A stretch of DNA of 64,000 bases from an uncultured Clostridia bacterium (lineage in GTDB: Bacteria > Bacillota > Clostridia > Oscillospirales > Acutalibacteraceae). The translations under genes and the position numbers were made by a program. Each line of letters opens with the position of its first letter. The first letter of the stretch is position 1. The notes beneath the pieces are model-generated. The model had not been told where the DNA came from and did no database searches. It saw only the letters and a list, made by a program, of their open reading frames with translations. This document shows, in pieces, positions 25,899 through 33,736 of this stretch. The stretch covers positions 1 through 64,000 of the forward strand of contig CALWUW010000018.1 in NCBI GenBank assembly GCA_944384815.1. Reading direction: 5' to 3'.

Positions 25899-26156
25899 TC
25901 AGCCTTTTTGTTCTTCCTTTGCCGCCTGCAAAGCTCTGGCCAACTGATCCGGGCAGGATGTAGACTTTAATCCACACCGAATTCCCTGGCAGCGGCGGAT
26001 TACTTCATCCACTTTCATTCCTTCCACCAAAGCGCAGATCCCCTTGGTGTTTCCGTCACACCCGCCAACAAAACGGCAGGAACGAATGGTATCTCCATCC
26101 AACTCTAAAATGGTCTGACGGGAGCAAGTTCCTTTATTTGTATACACAAACTGCAC
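25899..26156 (-). CDS. TIGR03905 family TSCPD domain protein
   Basis: The 85-residue protein matches the TSCPD family: VYTNKGTCSRQTI, FVGGCDGNTKGICALVEGM, and the name-giving TSCPDQLARAL near the C-terminus. Five conserved cysteines suggest metal binding. The domain also occurs at the end of vitamin B12-dependent ribonucleotide reductases; the role of the stand-alone form is unknown. The start is a GTG at 26156, set by TTGGAGGAATTTTC. It is a single gene. Confidence 0.88.
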   Translation of the reverse strand: MQFVYTNKGTCSRQTILELDGDTIRSCRFVGGCDGNTKGICALVEGMKVDEVIRRCQGIRCGLKSTSCPDQLARALQAAKEEQKG

Positions 26157-26243
26157 GAAAATTCCTCCAATATCAAAATTACGGATTAAGTATACATCAA
26201 AACAACCGTAAAAGCAAGTTATCAAAGTGGCTTACTTACGGAT

Positions 26244-26280
26244 ACAAAAAGAGCTTATCCCTATCGAGATAAGCCCTTTC
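26244..26280 (-). terminator. Terminator of rpsB-tsf
   Basis: On the minus strand GGGCTTATCTC and GATAAGCTC pair, followed by TTTTTG. Confidence 0.75.
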
Positions 26281-26327
26281 ATCCTTGTTACGCTGACTTT
26301 CACAGGCTCACAACAAAGGATCTTTGA

Positions 26328-27242
26328 TTATTTTACCATCTTGGCAATTTCTTCTGCGAAATTGTCTTCTCTCTTCTCCAGGCCCTCTCCCTTTTCAAAA
26401 CGAACATAAGAAAGGATCTGAATGTTTCCGCCCAACTCTTTAGCTACGGAATCGGTGTACTGCTGCACAGACATCTTGCTGTCCTTTACATACTCCTGCT
26501 CAACCAGGCAAACCTCTTTAAAGTACTTGGCGATCTTGCCCATTACCATTTTGTCGATAACCTGGGCGGGCTTGCCGGAAGCAGAAGCCTGCTCATAGGC
26601 GATCTTCTTCTCGTGCTCGATCACATCGGCGGGCACGGACTCCTTGTTCAGATACAAAGGAGATACAGCAGCGATCTGCATGGCTACATTCTTGGCATAC
26701 TCTTTGAACTCAGCCTTAGCAGCGATTTCAGCAGAGGTATCGAATTTCACCAATACAGCAATCTTTCCGCCCATGTGGATGTATCCGGTCACAACGCCTT
26801 CATAGCGCTGGAAGCGGCGGATCTTAATATTCTCACCGATGGTCAGGATCTTCTCTTTCAGCAGAGCATCTACCGTCATATCCATGCCGGCAGCTTTGCA
26901 GGCCAGCAGAGCTTCTACGTCTGCCGGAGCTTCTTTAGCAACGGTTTCCGCGCAGGTCTTTACAAAAGCCTGGAATTCCGCGTTCTTAGCCACAAAGTCC
27001 GTCTCCGCGTTCACTTCGATTGCCACGCCGACGGTCTCATCTTCGGAAATATACGCAAAGGCTACGCCTTCAGCAGCAATACGTCCGGCTTTCTTAGTAG
27101 CAGCAGCCAAACCTTTCTCTCTCAGAAAGTCGATAGCAGCGTCCATATCGCCATTGGAAGCGGTCAAAGCTTTTTTGCAGTCCATCATGCCGCAGCCGGT
27201 TTTCTCGCGCAGAGCGGCAACGTCTTTCGCTGTAAATGCCAT
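26328..27242 (-). CDS. tsf: Translation elongation factor Ts
   Basis: EF-Ts recycles EF-Tu by exchanging GDP for GTP. The 304-residue protein starts MAFTAKDVAALREKTGCGMMDCKKAL, the conserved UBA-like N-terminus, and has VAIEVNAETDFVAKNAEF and the coiled/core regions in order. GGAGGAATATAAA precedes the ATG at 27242. It follows rpsB by 109 nt, the usual order; a short hairpin at about 27303-27329 in that gap may tune the ratio of the two products. Confidence 0.97.
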   Translation of the reverse strand: MAFTAKDVAALREKTGCGMMDCKKALTASNGDMDAAIDFLREKGLAAATKKAGRIAAEGVAFAYISEDETVGVAIEVNAETDFVAKNAEFQAFVKTCAETVAKEAPADVEALLACKAAGMDMTVDALLKEKILTIGENIKIRRFQRYEGVVTGYIHMGGKIAVLVKFDTSAEIAAKAEFKEYAKNVAMQIAAVSPLYLNKESVPADVIEHEKKIAYEQASASGKPAQVIDKMVMGKIAKYFKEVCLVEQEYVKDSKMSVQQYTDSVAKELGGNIQILSYVRFEKGEGLEKREDNFAEEIAKMVK

Positions 27243-27351
27243 TTTATATTCCTCCATTTTTAAATGTTAGAGTTTTCCGGATCCTATCCTAAAACCGCAC
27301 AAAGCACGCCAAAGAACTTGACGTGCATCTGTGCAGAAAAGCGTTCCCTAC

Positions 27352-28095
27352 TTATTCGGCAACCTCTTCATCGGTTTCGTTTTCTTTCGCTTCCGCCTCT
27401 TCGGAGCCCATCTGGCCCTCTCTGCCTTCGGCAATGGCGTTTGCCATGGTTCCGGAGATCAGCTTAACAGCGCGGATGGCGTCATCGTTTCCGGGGATCA
27501 CATAATCGATCTCATCGGGATCGCAGTTGGTGTCCACGATAGCCACGATCGGGATTCCCAGCTTCTTGGCTTCTGCCACGGCAATGCGCTCTTTGCGGGG
27601 ATCCACAATGAACAGAGCGCCGGGCAGTTCCTTCATATCTTTAATACCGCCCATGAATTTTTCCAGCTTTTCGATTTCCAGACGAAGCTTGATAACTTCC
27701 TTCTTGGGGAGCATCTCAAAGGTGCCGTCCGCTTCCATAGCCTTCAGCTGATTCAGACGATCAATTCTGCGGCGAATGGTGCGGAAGTTGGTGAGCATGC
27801 CGCCCAGCCAACGAGCGTTTACAAAGTATGCGCCTACACGCTCGGCCTCTTCCTTTACAGAATCCTGAGCCTGCTTCTTGGTTCCTACGAAAAGAACGGA
27901 TTTACCCTGCGCGGAAACTTCCCGCACGAAGTTATACGCCTCTTCCAGCTTGCGAACGGTCTTCTGCAGGTCAATGATGTAGATCCCGTTGCGCTCGGTG
28001 AAGATGTATTCCGCCATTTTGGGGTTCCATCTTCTGGTCTGATGGCCGAAATGTACACCGGCCTCCAACAACTGCTTCATGGATACGACTGCCAT
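27352..28095 (-). CDS. rpsB: 30S ribosomal protein S2
   Basis: A structural protein of the small ribosomal subunit. The 247-residue product shows [20 protein letters not shown] at the start, [29 protein letters not shown] and the [10 protein letters not shown] segment near the end, followed by an acidic tail. The ATG at 28095 is set by CAAGGAGGAATATAAA; the frame is open for 60 codons upstream, but that sequence is untranslated leader and promoter. Confidence 0.98.
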   Translation of the reverse strand: MAVVSMKQLLEAGVHFGHQTRRWNPKMAEYIFTERNGIYIIDLQKTVRKLEEAYNFVREVSAQGKSVLFVGTKKQAQDSVKEEAERVGAYFVNARWLGGMLTNFRTIRRRIDRLNQLKAMEADGTFEMLPKKEVIKLRLEIEKLEKFMGGIKDMKELPGALFIVDPRKERIAVAEAKKLGIPIVAIVDTNCDPDEIDYVIPGNDDAIRAVKLISGTMANAIAEGREGQMGSEEAEAKENETDEEVAE

Positions 28096-28198
28096 TTTAT
28101 ATTCCTCCTTGGTTAAACCTCCGCTGCACCTTGAATTTGGCGCAGAACCCGCTTTGGGGCACCGTTTCGCCAGGCACAACGTGTGTTTTGCGCGTAAA

Positions 28199-28227
28199 AT
28201 TATAGCACATACACACCGGTTACGCAA
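28199..28227 (-). promoter_or_regulatory. Promoter of rpsB-tsf
   Basis: TTGCGT (28222-28227), a 17-nt spacer and a perfect TATAAT (28199-28204) on the minus strand, giving a GC-rich leader of about 95 nt that could host feedback by S2. Confidence 0.85.
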
Positions 28228-28261
28228 GCTTTTTTTAGAATTTTTCTTTTTTCGGCCAAGA

Positions 28262-28555
28262 TCAGGATTCCCCAAACAGCAGCGCTAAAAAATTTTTCTT
28301 CTTTTTAGGCCGATACCGATGTTCGTGTTCCACCAAAATGGTATCTTCCCCGATAATCCGAATTTCCTTCCAGGAAATGACGATATCTTCCTCTCTGCCA
28401 AACAAACCGAAAAAATGCGGCTTCCCGTAAATCACAATGGCTGTGAGGCAAGCATTTTGCGAATCCAGCTCCGCGTCACAAACCGTCCCCAAGCGGGTGC
28501 CGTCTTTTATGCTGATTACTTCCTTCCGCCGCAGATCCGTAAGCCTACAAGTCAT
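28262..28555 (-). CDS. YlmC/YmxH family sporulation protein
   Basis: The 97-residue PRC-barrel-like protein begins [16 protein letters not shown] and has the family's [14 protein letters not shown] and [18 protein letters not shown]. YlmC and YmxH are conserved in endospore formers and expressed during sporulation in Bacillus, with no defined biochemical role. AAAAAGGAGGCGC precedes the ATG. CATACACATA (28605-28614) upstream resembles a sigma-E -10 element. It is encoded 35 nt upstream of the rpsB promoter on the same strand. Confidence 0.9.
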   Translation of the reverse strand: MTCRLTDLRRKEVISIKDGTRLGTVCDAELDSQNACLTAIVIYGKPHFFGLFGREEDIVISWKEIRIIGEDTILVEHEHRYRPKKKKNFLALLFGES

Positions 28556-28677
28556 TTTAGCGCCTCCTTTTTCCAGGATGCTTCATCCCCTTTTCCCATC
28601 GTTTTATGTGTATGCCGATTCCAAACGAAAAGATTCTAAAACCCAAGAGACTTTTTTATATTTTTAACCGCTGTCCA

Positions 28678-28706
28678 TTGTGTCTCCTTCGCTTTCGTGG
28701 TACACT
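28678..28706 (+). promoter_or_regulatory. Promoter of ppa
   Basis: TTGTGT (28678-28683), a 17-nt spacer and TACACT (28701-28706), 22 nt before the start codon. Confidence 0.6.
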
Positions 28707-28727
28707 ACAAGAAAAAGGAGGAATTTT

Positions 28728-29258
28728 ATGAATATCTGGCATGATATTGATCCCAAACGGATTCGGGAAGATGATTTTTGCGCTGTTATTGAAATTTCCA
28801 AAGGCGGAAAGACTAAATACGAGTTGGATAAAGAAACCGGTTTACTGAAACTGGATCGGGTTTTATATACTTCCACACACTATCCGGCCAACTATGGCTT
28901 TATTCCCCGCACTTTTGCTGCGGACGGAGACCCCTTGGACGTGTTGGTCCTCTGTTCGGAAAACATCCTTCCTCTCTCCCTGGTTCGCTGCTATCCTATC
29001 GGTGTTATCACTATGGAGGACGGAGGCGAGCGGGACGAAAAAATTATCGCCATCCCTTTCAACGATCCCACCTACAATACCTATACGGATATTTCGGAGC
29101 TTCCCTCCCATATTTTCAGTGAAATGTCTCATTTTTTCACGGTTTATAAAACTTTGGAAGGAAAGACCACGGCCATTCACAGTGTCAGCGGAAAGGAATC
29201 TGCACAGCAGATCATTCACAGCTGCCTGGAAATCTACGTGGACAAGTATTGCCGGTAA
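28728..29258 (+). CDS. ppa: Inorganic pyrophosphatase (family I)
   Basis: The enzyme hydrolyses pyrophosphate to two phosphates and so drives biosynthetic reactions forward. The 176-residue protein shows the family's FCAVIEISKGGKTKYELDKETG region, ANYGFIPRTFAADGDPLDVLVL with the metal-binding aspartates, and IIAIPFNDP. It is the soluble family I enzyme, whereas many Firmicutes use the unrelated family II enzyme. AAAAAGGAGGAATTTT precedes the ATG at 28728. Monocistronic. Confidence 0.95.
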   Translation: MNIWHDIDPKRIREDDFCAVIEISKGGKTKYELDKETGLLKLDRVLYTSTHYPANYGFIPRTFAADGDPLDVLVLCSENILPLSLVRCYPIGVITMEDGGERDEKIIAIPFNDPTYNTYTDISELPSHIFSEMSHFFTVYKTLEGKTTAIHSVSGKESAQQIIHSCLEIYVDKYCR

Positions 29259-29291
29259 GATTTTCGTATCCACCTATGGGCCTTTAAACGA

Positions 29292-29340
29292 CACGCCGAA
29301 ACATACGATTCTTTTACCGTATGTTCCGGCGTGCTTTTTT
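29292..29340. terminator. Terminator between ppa and sigG
   Basis: CACGCCGAAACATACG pairs with CGTATGTTCCGGCGTG (one mismatch) and is followed by CTTTTTT on the plus strand. It lies between convergent genes. Confidence 0.9.
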
Positions 29341-29351
29341 ACGGACAAGGA

Positions 29352-30131
29352 TCAAAGTCCCTTTTTGATTTTATCCAAGGCGCCTTTTTCCAACCGGGAA
29401 ACCTGCGCCTGACTGATATGGATTTCCGACGCCACTTCCATTTGGGTCTTTCCCTGAAAAAAGCGAAGGGACAAAATCTTTTTCTCCCGATCACTAAGGT
29501 CGTTGATAGCCTGCTTCAAAGCAATTTCTTCCAGCCAATTGGTATCGTCGTTGTGGTCGCCTACCTGATCCATTACATAGATAGTGTCTCCCCCGTCGTT
29601 GAATACCGGTTCGTATAAAGAAACCGGCTCCACAATGGATTCCAGCGCCAACACCACTTCTTCCCTGGAAATTTTAAGTTCCTTGGCGATCTGCTCCACC
29701 GTAGGTTCCTTCCGGTTTTCCGCTGTCAGCTTTTCCTTAATCTGCATAGCTTTATATGCGGTATCCCGCAGGGAACGGCTTACGCGAACGCTGTTATTAT
29801 CCCGAAGATACCGCCGGATCTCTCCTATGATCATAGGAACACCATAAGTAGAAAATCGAACCAGAAGATCCGGGTTAAAATTATCCACGGCCTTCATCAG
29901 ACCAATGCAGCCTACCTGAAACAGATCATCCAGATTTTCTCCCCGATTGGTAAACCGTTGGATCACGCTTAGTACCAGCTTCAGATTTCCATTGATCATC
30001 TCTTCCCGGGCTTTCTTTTTCTCTTCCGGGGTTCCGTCCCGCATTAAAAGAAGCAGCTTTCGTTTTTCCGCCTCTGTCAAAACTTTCAGCTTTGCAGTGT
30101 TCACACCGCAGATTTCCACTTTGCTGTACAT
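29352..30131 (-). CDS. sigG: RNA polymerase sporulation sigma factor SigG
   Basis: Sigma-G directs late forespore transcription. The 259-residue protein has the SigG-specific N-terminus KVEICGVNTAKL, region 2 (NLRLVL-like NLKLVLSVIQRF, then DDLFQVGCIGLMKAVDNF and RFSTYGVPMIIGEIRR), region 3, and a region 4 helix-turn-helix (MEVASEIHISQAQVSRLE). Length equals Bacillus SigG. The ATG at 30131 is preferred to one three codons upstream, which sits directly against the GAAGG. A GTATG-17-CAATACT element upstream fits a sigma-F/G promoter and suggests autoregulation. This gene marks the organism as an endospore former. Confidence 0.97.
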   Translation of the reverse strand: MYSKVEICGVNTAKLKVLTEAEKRKLLLLMRDGTPEEKKKAREEMINGNLKLVLSVIQRFTNRGENLDDLFQVGCIGLMKAVDNFNPDLLVRFSTYGVPMIIGEIRRYLRDNNSVRVSRSLRDTAYKAMQIKEKLTAENRKEPTVEQIAKELKISREEVVLALESIVEPVSLYEPVFNDGGDTIYVMDQVGDHNDDTNWLEEIALKQAINDLSDREKKILSLRFFQGKTQMEVASEIHISQAQVSRLEKGALDKIKKGL

Positions 30132-30167
30132 GGCCCGCATCCTTCTTTCTCCCTGGTGTTCTCTTCC

Positions 30168-30196
30168 AGTATTGCCAGATCCGGGCCGGAACATAC
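30168..30196 (-). promoter_or_regulatory. Candidate sigma-F/G promoter of sigG
   Basis: On the minus strand GTATG (30192-30196), 17 nt and CAATACT (30168-30174). This approaches the sigma-G consensus (GHATR, then CATWMTA), 37 nt upstream of the start codon. Confidence 0.4.
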
Positions 30197-30217
30197 AGCA
30201 TATTTGAATTTCAAAAG

Positions 30218-30261
30218 AAACAAGCAGCCGGCTCTGTAGAAACACAGAGCCGGCTGCTTTT
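30218..30261 (-). terminator. Terminator of metY
   Basis: A 16-bp perfect stem, AAGCAGCCGGCTCTGT and its complement, just after the metY stop. The T-run on the minus strand is short. Confidence 0.85.
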
Positions 30262-30275
30262 GAAAGGAAAACCAA

Positions 30276-31544
30276 TTATACGTTGGTAAGAGCCTGTTGG
30301 ATATCTTCCAGAATATCCTGGATGTTTTCGATGCCTACGGAGAAGCGAATCAGATCTCCTCCGATGCCGGCCTCTTTCAGCTGCTCATCCGTCAGCTGCC
30401 GATGCGTTGTGCTGGCAGGATGCAAAACGCAGGTGCGCAAATCCGCCACATGGGTGACAATAGAAGCCATTTTCAAGCTGTCCATAAAACGGGTAGCTGC
30501 CTCTCTGCCTCCCTTGATACCAAAGGAAACAACACCGCAAGTCCCGTTGGGCATATACTTCTGCGCCAAGGCATAGTAGGGGCTGCTGGGAAGGCCGGGA
30601 TAATTAACCCAAGCGACTTTCTCATTTTTCTCCAGATATTCCGCCACCGCCAACGCATTGGCACAATGGCGCTCCATGCGCAGCGCCAGAGTTTCCAGGC
30701 CCAGATTCAGCAAAAACGCATTCTGGGGGCTGGCCTGGGTTCCCAGATCCCGCATCAAGTGTGTGCGGGCCTTGGTGATATAGGCTGCCTTTCCAAACTG
30801 CTGGGCGTATACGATCCCATGGTAGGACTCATCCGGCTCAGTGAACATGGGGAACTTTCCATTGGTCCAATCAAAATTCCCGCTGTCTACGATCACGCCG
30901 CCTACTTGCACGGCATGGCCGTCCATATACTTTGTAGTGGAATGGGTAACGATATCCGCACCAAATTCAAACGGTCTGCAGTTGATGGGAGTGGGGAAGG
31001 TATTATCCACAATCAGCGGAACACCGTGTTCATGAGCCTGACGGGCAAACATTTCCAGATCCGTCACTGTAAGGGAAGGATTGGTAAGGGTTTCCGTAAA
31101 TACGCATTTTGTGTTGGGCTGGAAAGCGGCAGCCAATTCTTCTTCGCTGCAGCCGGGAGCCACAAACGTGGAGTCGATCCCCATTTCCTTCATGGTTTTA
31201 TAGATCAGATTGAAAGTTCCCCCGTAAATGGCACTGGAAGCTACCACATGATCCCCTGCATGGCAAATATTGATCATGGAAAGCAAAGAGGCAGCCTGCC
31301 CGGAAGAAGTGAGCATAGCGCCTACGCCGCCTTCCAGCGCGGCGATCTTCCGCTCCACTGCGTCCAGCGTGGGGTTCCCCAAACGGGTATAGAAGAAGCC
31401 GTTAGCCTTCAGATCAAACAGATCCCCCATTGCCTCCGAACTGTCGTAGGTATAGGTTGTGCTTTGCACAATGGGCAAAACTCTGGGGTCTCCGTTTCCC
31501 GGCTCATATCCGGCATGAATGCAATTGGTATCAATCCTGTACAT
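30276..31544 (-). CDS. metY: O-acetylhomoserine sulfhydrylase
   Basis: A PLP enzyme that makes homocysteine from O-acetylhomoserine and sulfide, the direct route to methionine. The 422-residue protein shows YRIDTNCIHAGYEPGNGDPR, the long ITSTTYT-like IVQSTTYTYDSSEAM, GGVGAMLTSSGQAA, the PLP-aspartate strand PLIVDNTFPTP and the lysine motif HSTTKYMDGHAV. The C-terminus TDEQLKEAGIGGDLIRFSVGIE is typical. AAAGGAGTAAGAAAA precedes the ATG at 31544. It may be translated with the small zinc-ribbon gene 19 nt upstream. No SAM riboswitch precedes it, unlike metK. Confidence 0.95.
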   Translation of the reverse strand: MYRIDTNCIHAGYEPGNGDPRVLPIVQSTTYTYDSSEAMGDLFDLKANGFFYTRLGNPTLDAVERKIAALEGGVGAMLTSSGQAASLLSMINICHAGDHVVASSAIYGGTFNLIYKTMKEMGIDSTFVAPGCSEEELAAAFQPNTKCVFTETLTNPSLTVTDLEMFARQAHEHGVPLIVDNTFPTPINCRPFEFGADIVTHSTTKYMDGHAVQVGGVIVDSGNFDWTNGKFPMFTEPDESYHGIVYAQQFGKAAYITKARTHLMRDLGTQASPQNAFLLNLGLETLALRMERHCANALAVAEYLEKNEKVAWVNYPGLPSSPYYALAQKYMPNGTCGVVSFGIKGGREAATRFMDSLKMASIVTHVADLRTCVLHPASTTHRQLTDEQLKEAGIGGDLIRFSVGIENIQDILEDIQQALTNV

Positions 31545-31563
31545 TTTTCTTACTCCTTTGTTT

Positions 31564-31962
31564 TCAGGATAACAGAGAACGGAACCATCCGGCAACAAAG
31601 TCCGTGGCGTATACAGTCAACGCAATCAGCAGAAGAAACAACACTACAGAAAGCGCTTTCCAAAAAGCTTTTTTCCCGGGAGAAAGCTTCTCCTTCTCCG
31701 GATACTCTTCCAGGAGAGCCGACGCTTCCGCCACCCGGGCAAAAGGAATAAGGATCTTTACAGCAGCGCCTGGGGTTTCCTGGCCTTCCCGAAGAACGGG
31801 AATACCCTTTTCCTGAAAAAGAGCCGACGCAGAAGGTTCTTCCCCCGGCTTTTCCGTGCGGACATACACCCAGTCCTTTTCTTCAGGCTCCCGCAAAGAT
31901 TCGCTTCCGCATATAGGGCAAGCTTTGTCTGACAATATATGGCACTTTGGACAATACAGCAT
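31564..31962 (-). CDS. Small zinc-ribbon membrane protein
   Basis: A 132-residue protein. It begins with a zinc ribbon (YCPKCHILSDKACPICGSESL), continues with a domain resembling DUF2007-like signal-transduction modules (PSASALFQEKGIPVL ... ILIPFARVAEASALLEEY), and ends in one membrane helix (about 103-122). The N-terminal ribbon should be cytoplasmic. Function unknown. It lies 19 nt upstream of metY on the same strand. Confidence 0.75.
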   Translation of the reverse strand: MLYCPKCHILSDKACPICGSESLREPEEKDWVYVRTEKPGEEPSASALFQEKGIPVLREGQETPGAAVKILIPFARVAEASALLEEYPEKEKLSPGKKAFWKALSVVLFLLLIALTVYATDFVAGWFRSLLS

Positions 31963-32037
31963 GGTTTCACTTCCGTTTCTTACCTATGATACCATTTTCC
32001 TATTTTGAATACAATCTTTTTCCGCAAATTCCCCAGC

Positions 32038-32610
32038 TTACAAAAGAACCGGTTCAAGCTGCCTGCCCTGCAAAGCCGCTTCCACAGCCTCCGGGATCCT
32101 GGAAAAATCTGCCACCAACGAATTGGGCTTTTTCAAAGGATCGTCCTGCTCCATAGGCACAAAGTAAAAATGTTTGGTATTTAAAAGCCTTCCCAGATTT
32201 TGCGCGGACGCGCCCAGCGCGTCGTTGCTTGCAAGGCAAAGCACTACCGGCAGTCCGATCCTCAAACAGGATTTTACAGCCATGGTAACACTGGTATCCG
32301 TAATACCCCAGGAAAGCTTTCCCAGGGTATTCCCTGTGCAGGGGGCTACCAAAAGAAGATCCACCATATTTTTAGGGCCTAAGGGCTCTGCCCCGGGAAT
32401 GGTATGAATAACCGGTTTACCGCATATGGTTTGAATTTTTTCGATGATTTCCGCCGACGTTCCAAAACGTGTATCGGTGGAATACGCCGTTTCCGATAAA
32501 ATCGGGACAATAGAATACCCCTGCCGTGCCAATGCTTCCATCTGCACCAGAGATTTTGAAAATGTACAAAACGATCCGCAAAGAGCATATCCGATTGTAA
32601 TTGGTTTCAT
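32038..32610 (-). CDS. dpaB: Dipicolinate synthase subunit B
   Basis: With DpaA it forms dipicolinic acid from dihydroxy-tetrahydrodipicolinate in the mother cell, for loading into the spore core. The 190-residue flavoprotein-like subunit shows TIGYALCGSFCTFSKS, the LLLVAPCTGNTLGKLSWGI segment with its flavin-binding pattern, and VVLCLASNDALGASAQN. Many Clostridia lack this pair and use EtfA instead, so its presence is informative. It follows dpaA by 4 nt. Confidence 0.95.
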   Translation of the reverse strand: MKPITIGYALCGSFCTFSKSLVQMEALARQGYSIVPILSETAYSTDTRFGTSAEIIEKIQTICGKPVIHTIPGAEPLGPKNMVDLLLVAPCTGNTLGKLSWGITDTSVTMAVKSCLRIGLPVVLCLASNDALGASAQNLGRLLNTKHFYFVPMEQDDPLKKPNSLVADFSRIPEAVEAALQGRQLEPVLL

Positions 32611-32614
32611 GTTC

Positions 32615-33475
32615 TCATTCCTCCATCATGGCATACACCGTGTTTTTAAGGATACCCGCCGCCGTTCGGGGAGACATTTTCCCCGGAAGAGAAAGCGCGT
32701 GAACAGCAGGAATCCCTTTTTCCTGCGCCGCTGCAAAATCCACGCCTCCCGGCATGGACGCCAGATCCATCAAAAGAGAGATCCCTTCCATACGTTCCAG
32801 CACGCCCGCTGTAAAAATCTTAAAGGGAACGGTGTTGAACACAAAATCATAGGGACCTGTTCCCGCAAGGTCCTGGGTTTTAACCGGCGTATACCCATAT
32901 ACACGGATCCAGGCAAGATCGGAAGCCTTTCTGGCGCTGACTGTAACTTCCGCTCCTATTCCCCGAAGCATCCATGCCAAAGCTTTTCCGATCCTTCCAA
33001 AACCCGCCACCAGGCAACGGCTGCCGGAAATGGCTTTTTCGGATTTTTCACAAGCCAGAGCAATGGCGCTTTCCGCGGTTACAGCGGCATTTTCCACCGC
33101 AAACTCCTCTCGAATGGAGTAATCGTTCAGATTGACCCCTTCCCAACCGGAGCTGGTTTCCAGCAATTTGGAAATTTGTCCCCCGTAGATTTCCTTCTTT
33201 CGGAATAAAGCCGCAAAAGAATCATCCAACACGATTTCTTTTTCAGAAAAAGGGGCAAACAATGTTTTTCCGTCCTTCGTTACCGGCAAAGGCAATAGGA
33301 TCACCGTACATTTTTCTTCCAGCTCCCCTATTTCTGCCCGATTCACTGTTTCCGGAAGAGGGAGATGGTCCAGTCCGGCAGCATACACGGTGTAGCCATC
33401 CTGTGCCAGAAGCTCTGCCAGCGCCGCCTGACGCTTGTCGCCTCCCAGAACACCCAAGCAATTTATATTCATCAT
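32615..33475 (-). CDS. dpaA: Dipicolinate synthase subunit A
   Basis: The NAD(P)-binding partner of DpaB. The 286-residue protein has an N-terminal domain beginning MMNINCLGVLGGDKRQ and a Rossmann dehydrogenase domain with CLVAGFGRIGKALAWML (about residue 150) and YDFVFNTVPFKIF. The ATG at 33475 follows GAAAGGTGCGG. CCATAGTATG at 33525-33534 on the minus strand, about 50 nt upstream, resembles a mother-cell sigma -10 element, consistent with late sporulation control. Confidence 0.94.
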   Translation of the reverse strand: MMNINCLGVLGGDKRQAALAELLAQDGYTVYAAGLDHLPLPETVNRAEIGELEEKCTVILLPLPVTKDGKTLFAPFSEKEIVLDDSFAALFRKKEIYGGQISKLLETSSGWEGVNLNDYSIREEFAVENAAVTAESAIALACEKSEKAISGSRCLVAGFGRIGKALAWMLRGIGAEVTVSARKASDLAWIRVYGYTPVKTQDLAGTGPYDFVFNTVPFKIFTAGVLERMEGISLLMDLASMPGGVDFAAAQEKGIPAVHALSLPGKMSPRTAAGILKNTVYAMMEE

Positions 33476-33589
33476 AGAATATACCGCACCTTTCATATAT
33501 GTTAAGAGAAAAGTTTCTCATGAGCATACTATGGAAAAAAAGCAAGGAATGTGCTAATTTCTCCAATGTCTCCGCCGGATAAATAAGTC

Positions 33590-33618
33590 TTGCATTTCTA
33601 CATAAAACTGATTAGAAT
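33590..33618 (+). promoter_or_regulatory. Promoter of murC
   Basis: TTGCAT (33590-33595), a 17-nt spacer and TAGAAT (33613-33618). The leader of about 110 nt holds no obvious terminator. Confidence 0.7.
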
Positions 33619-33736
33619 GAAAAAGATATAGACTGGAAAGCCTTGTCAGTGAGACACAACAAAAAATTCATCCTCCTGCCGCTAAATCCATTGGCAGCCG
33701 CAGAGAGGAAAGTATAGATTAAGGGGCGTAATCAAA

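Noticed and set aside
28096-28275. A 60-codon extension of ribosomal protein S2
   Set aside because: It covers the rpsB promoter (TTGCGT-17-TATAAT) and leader; S2 proteins start at [10 protein letters not shown].
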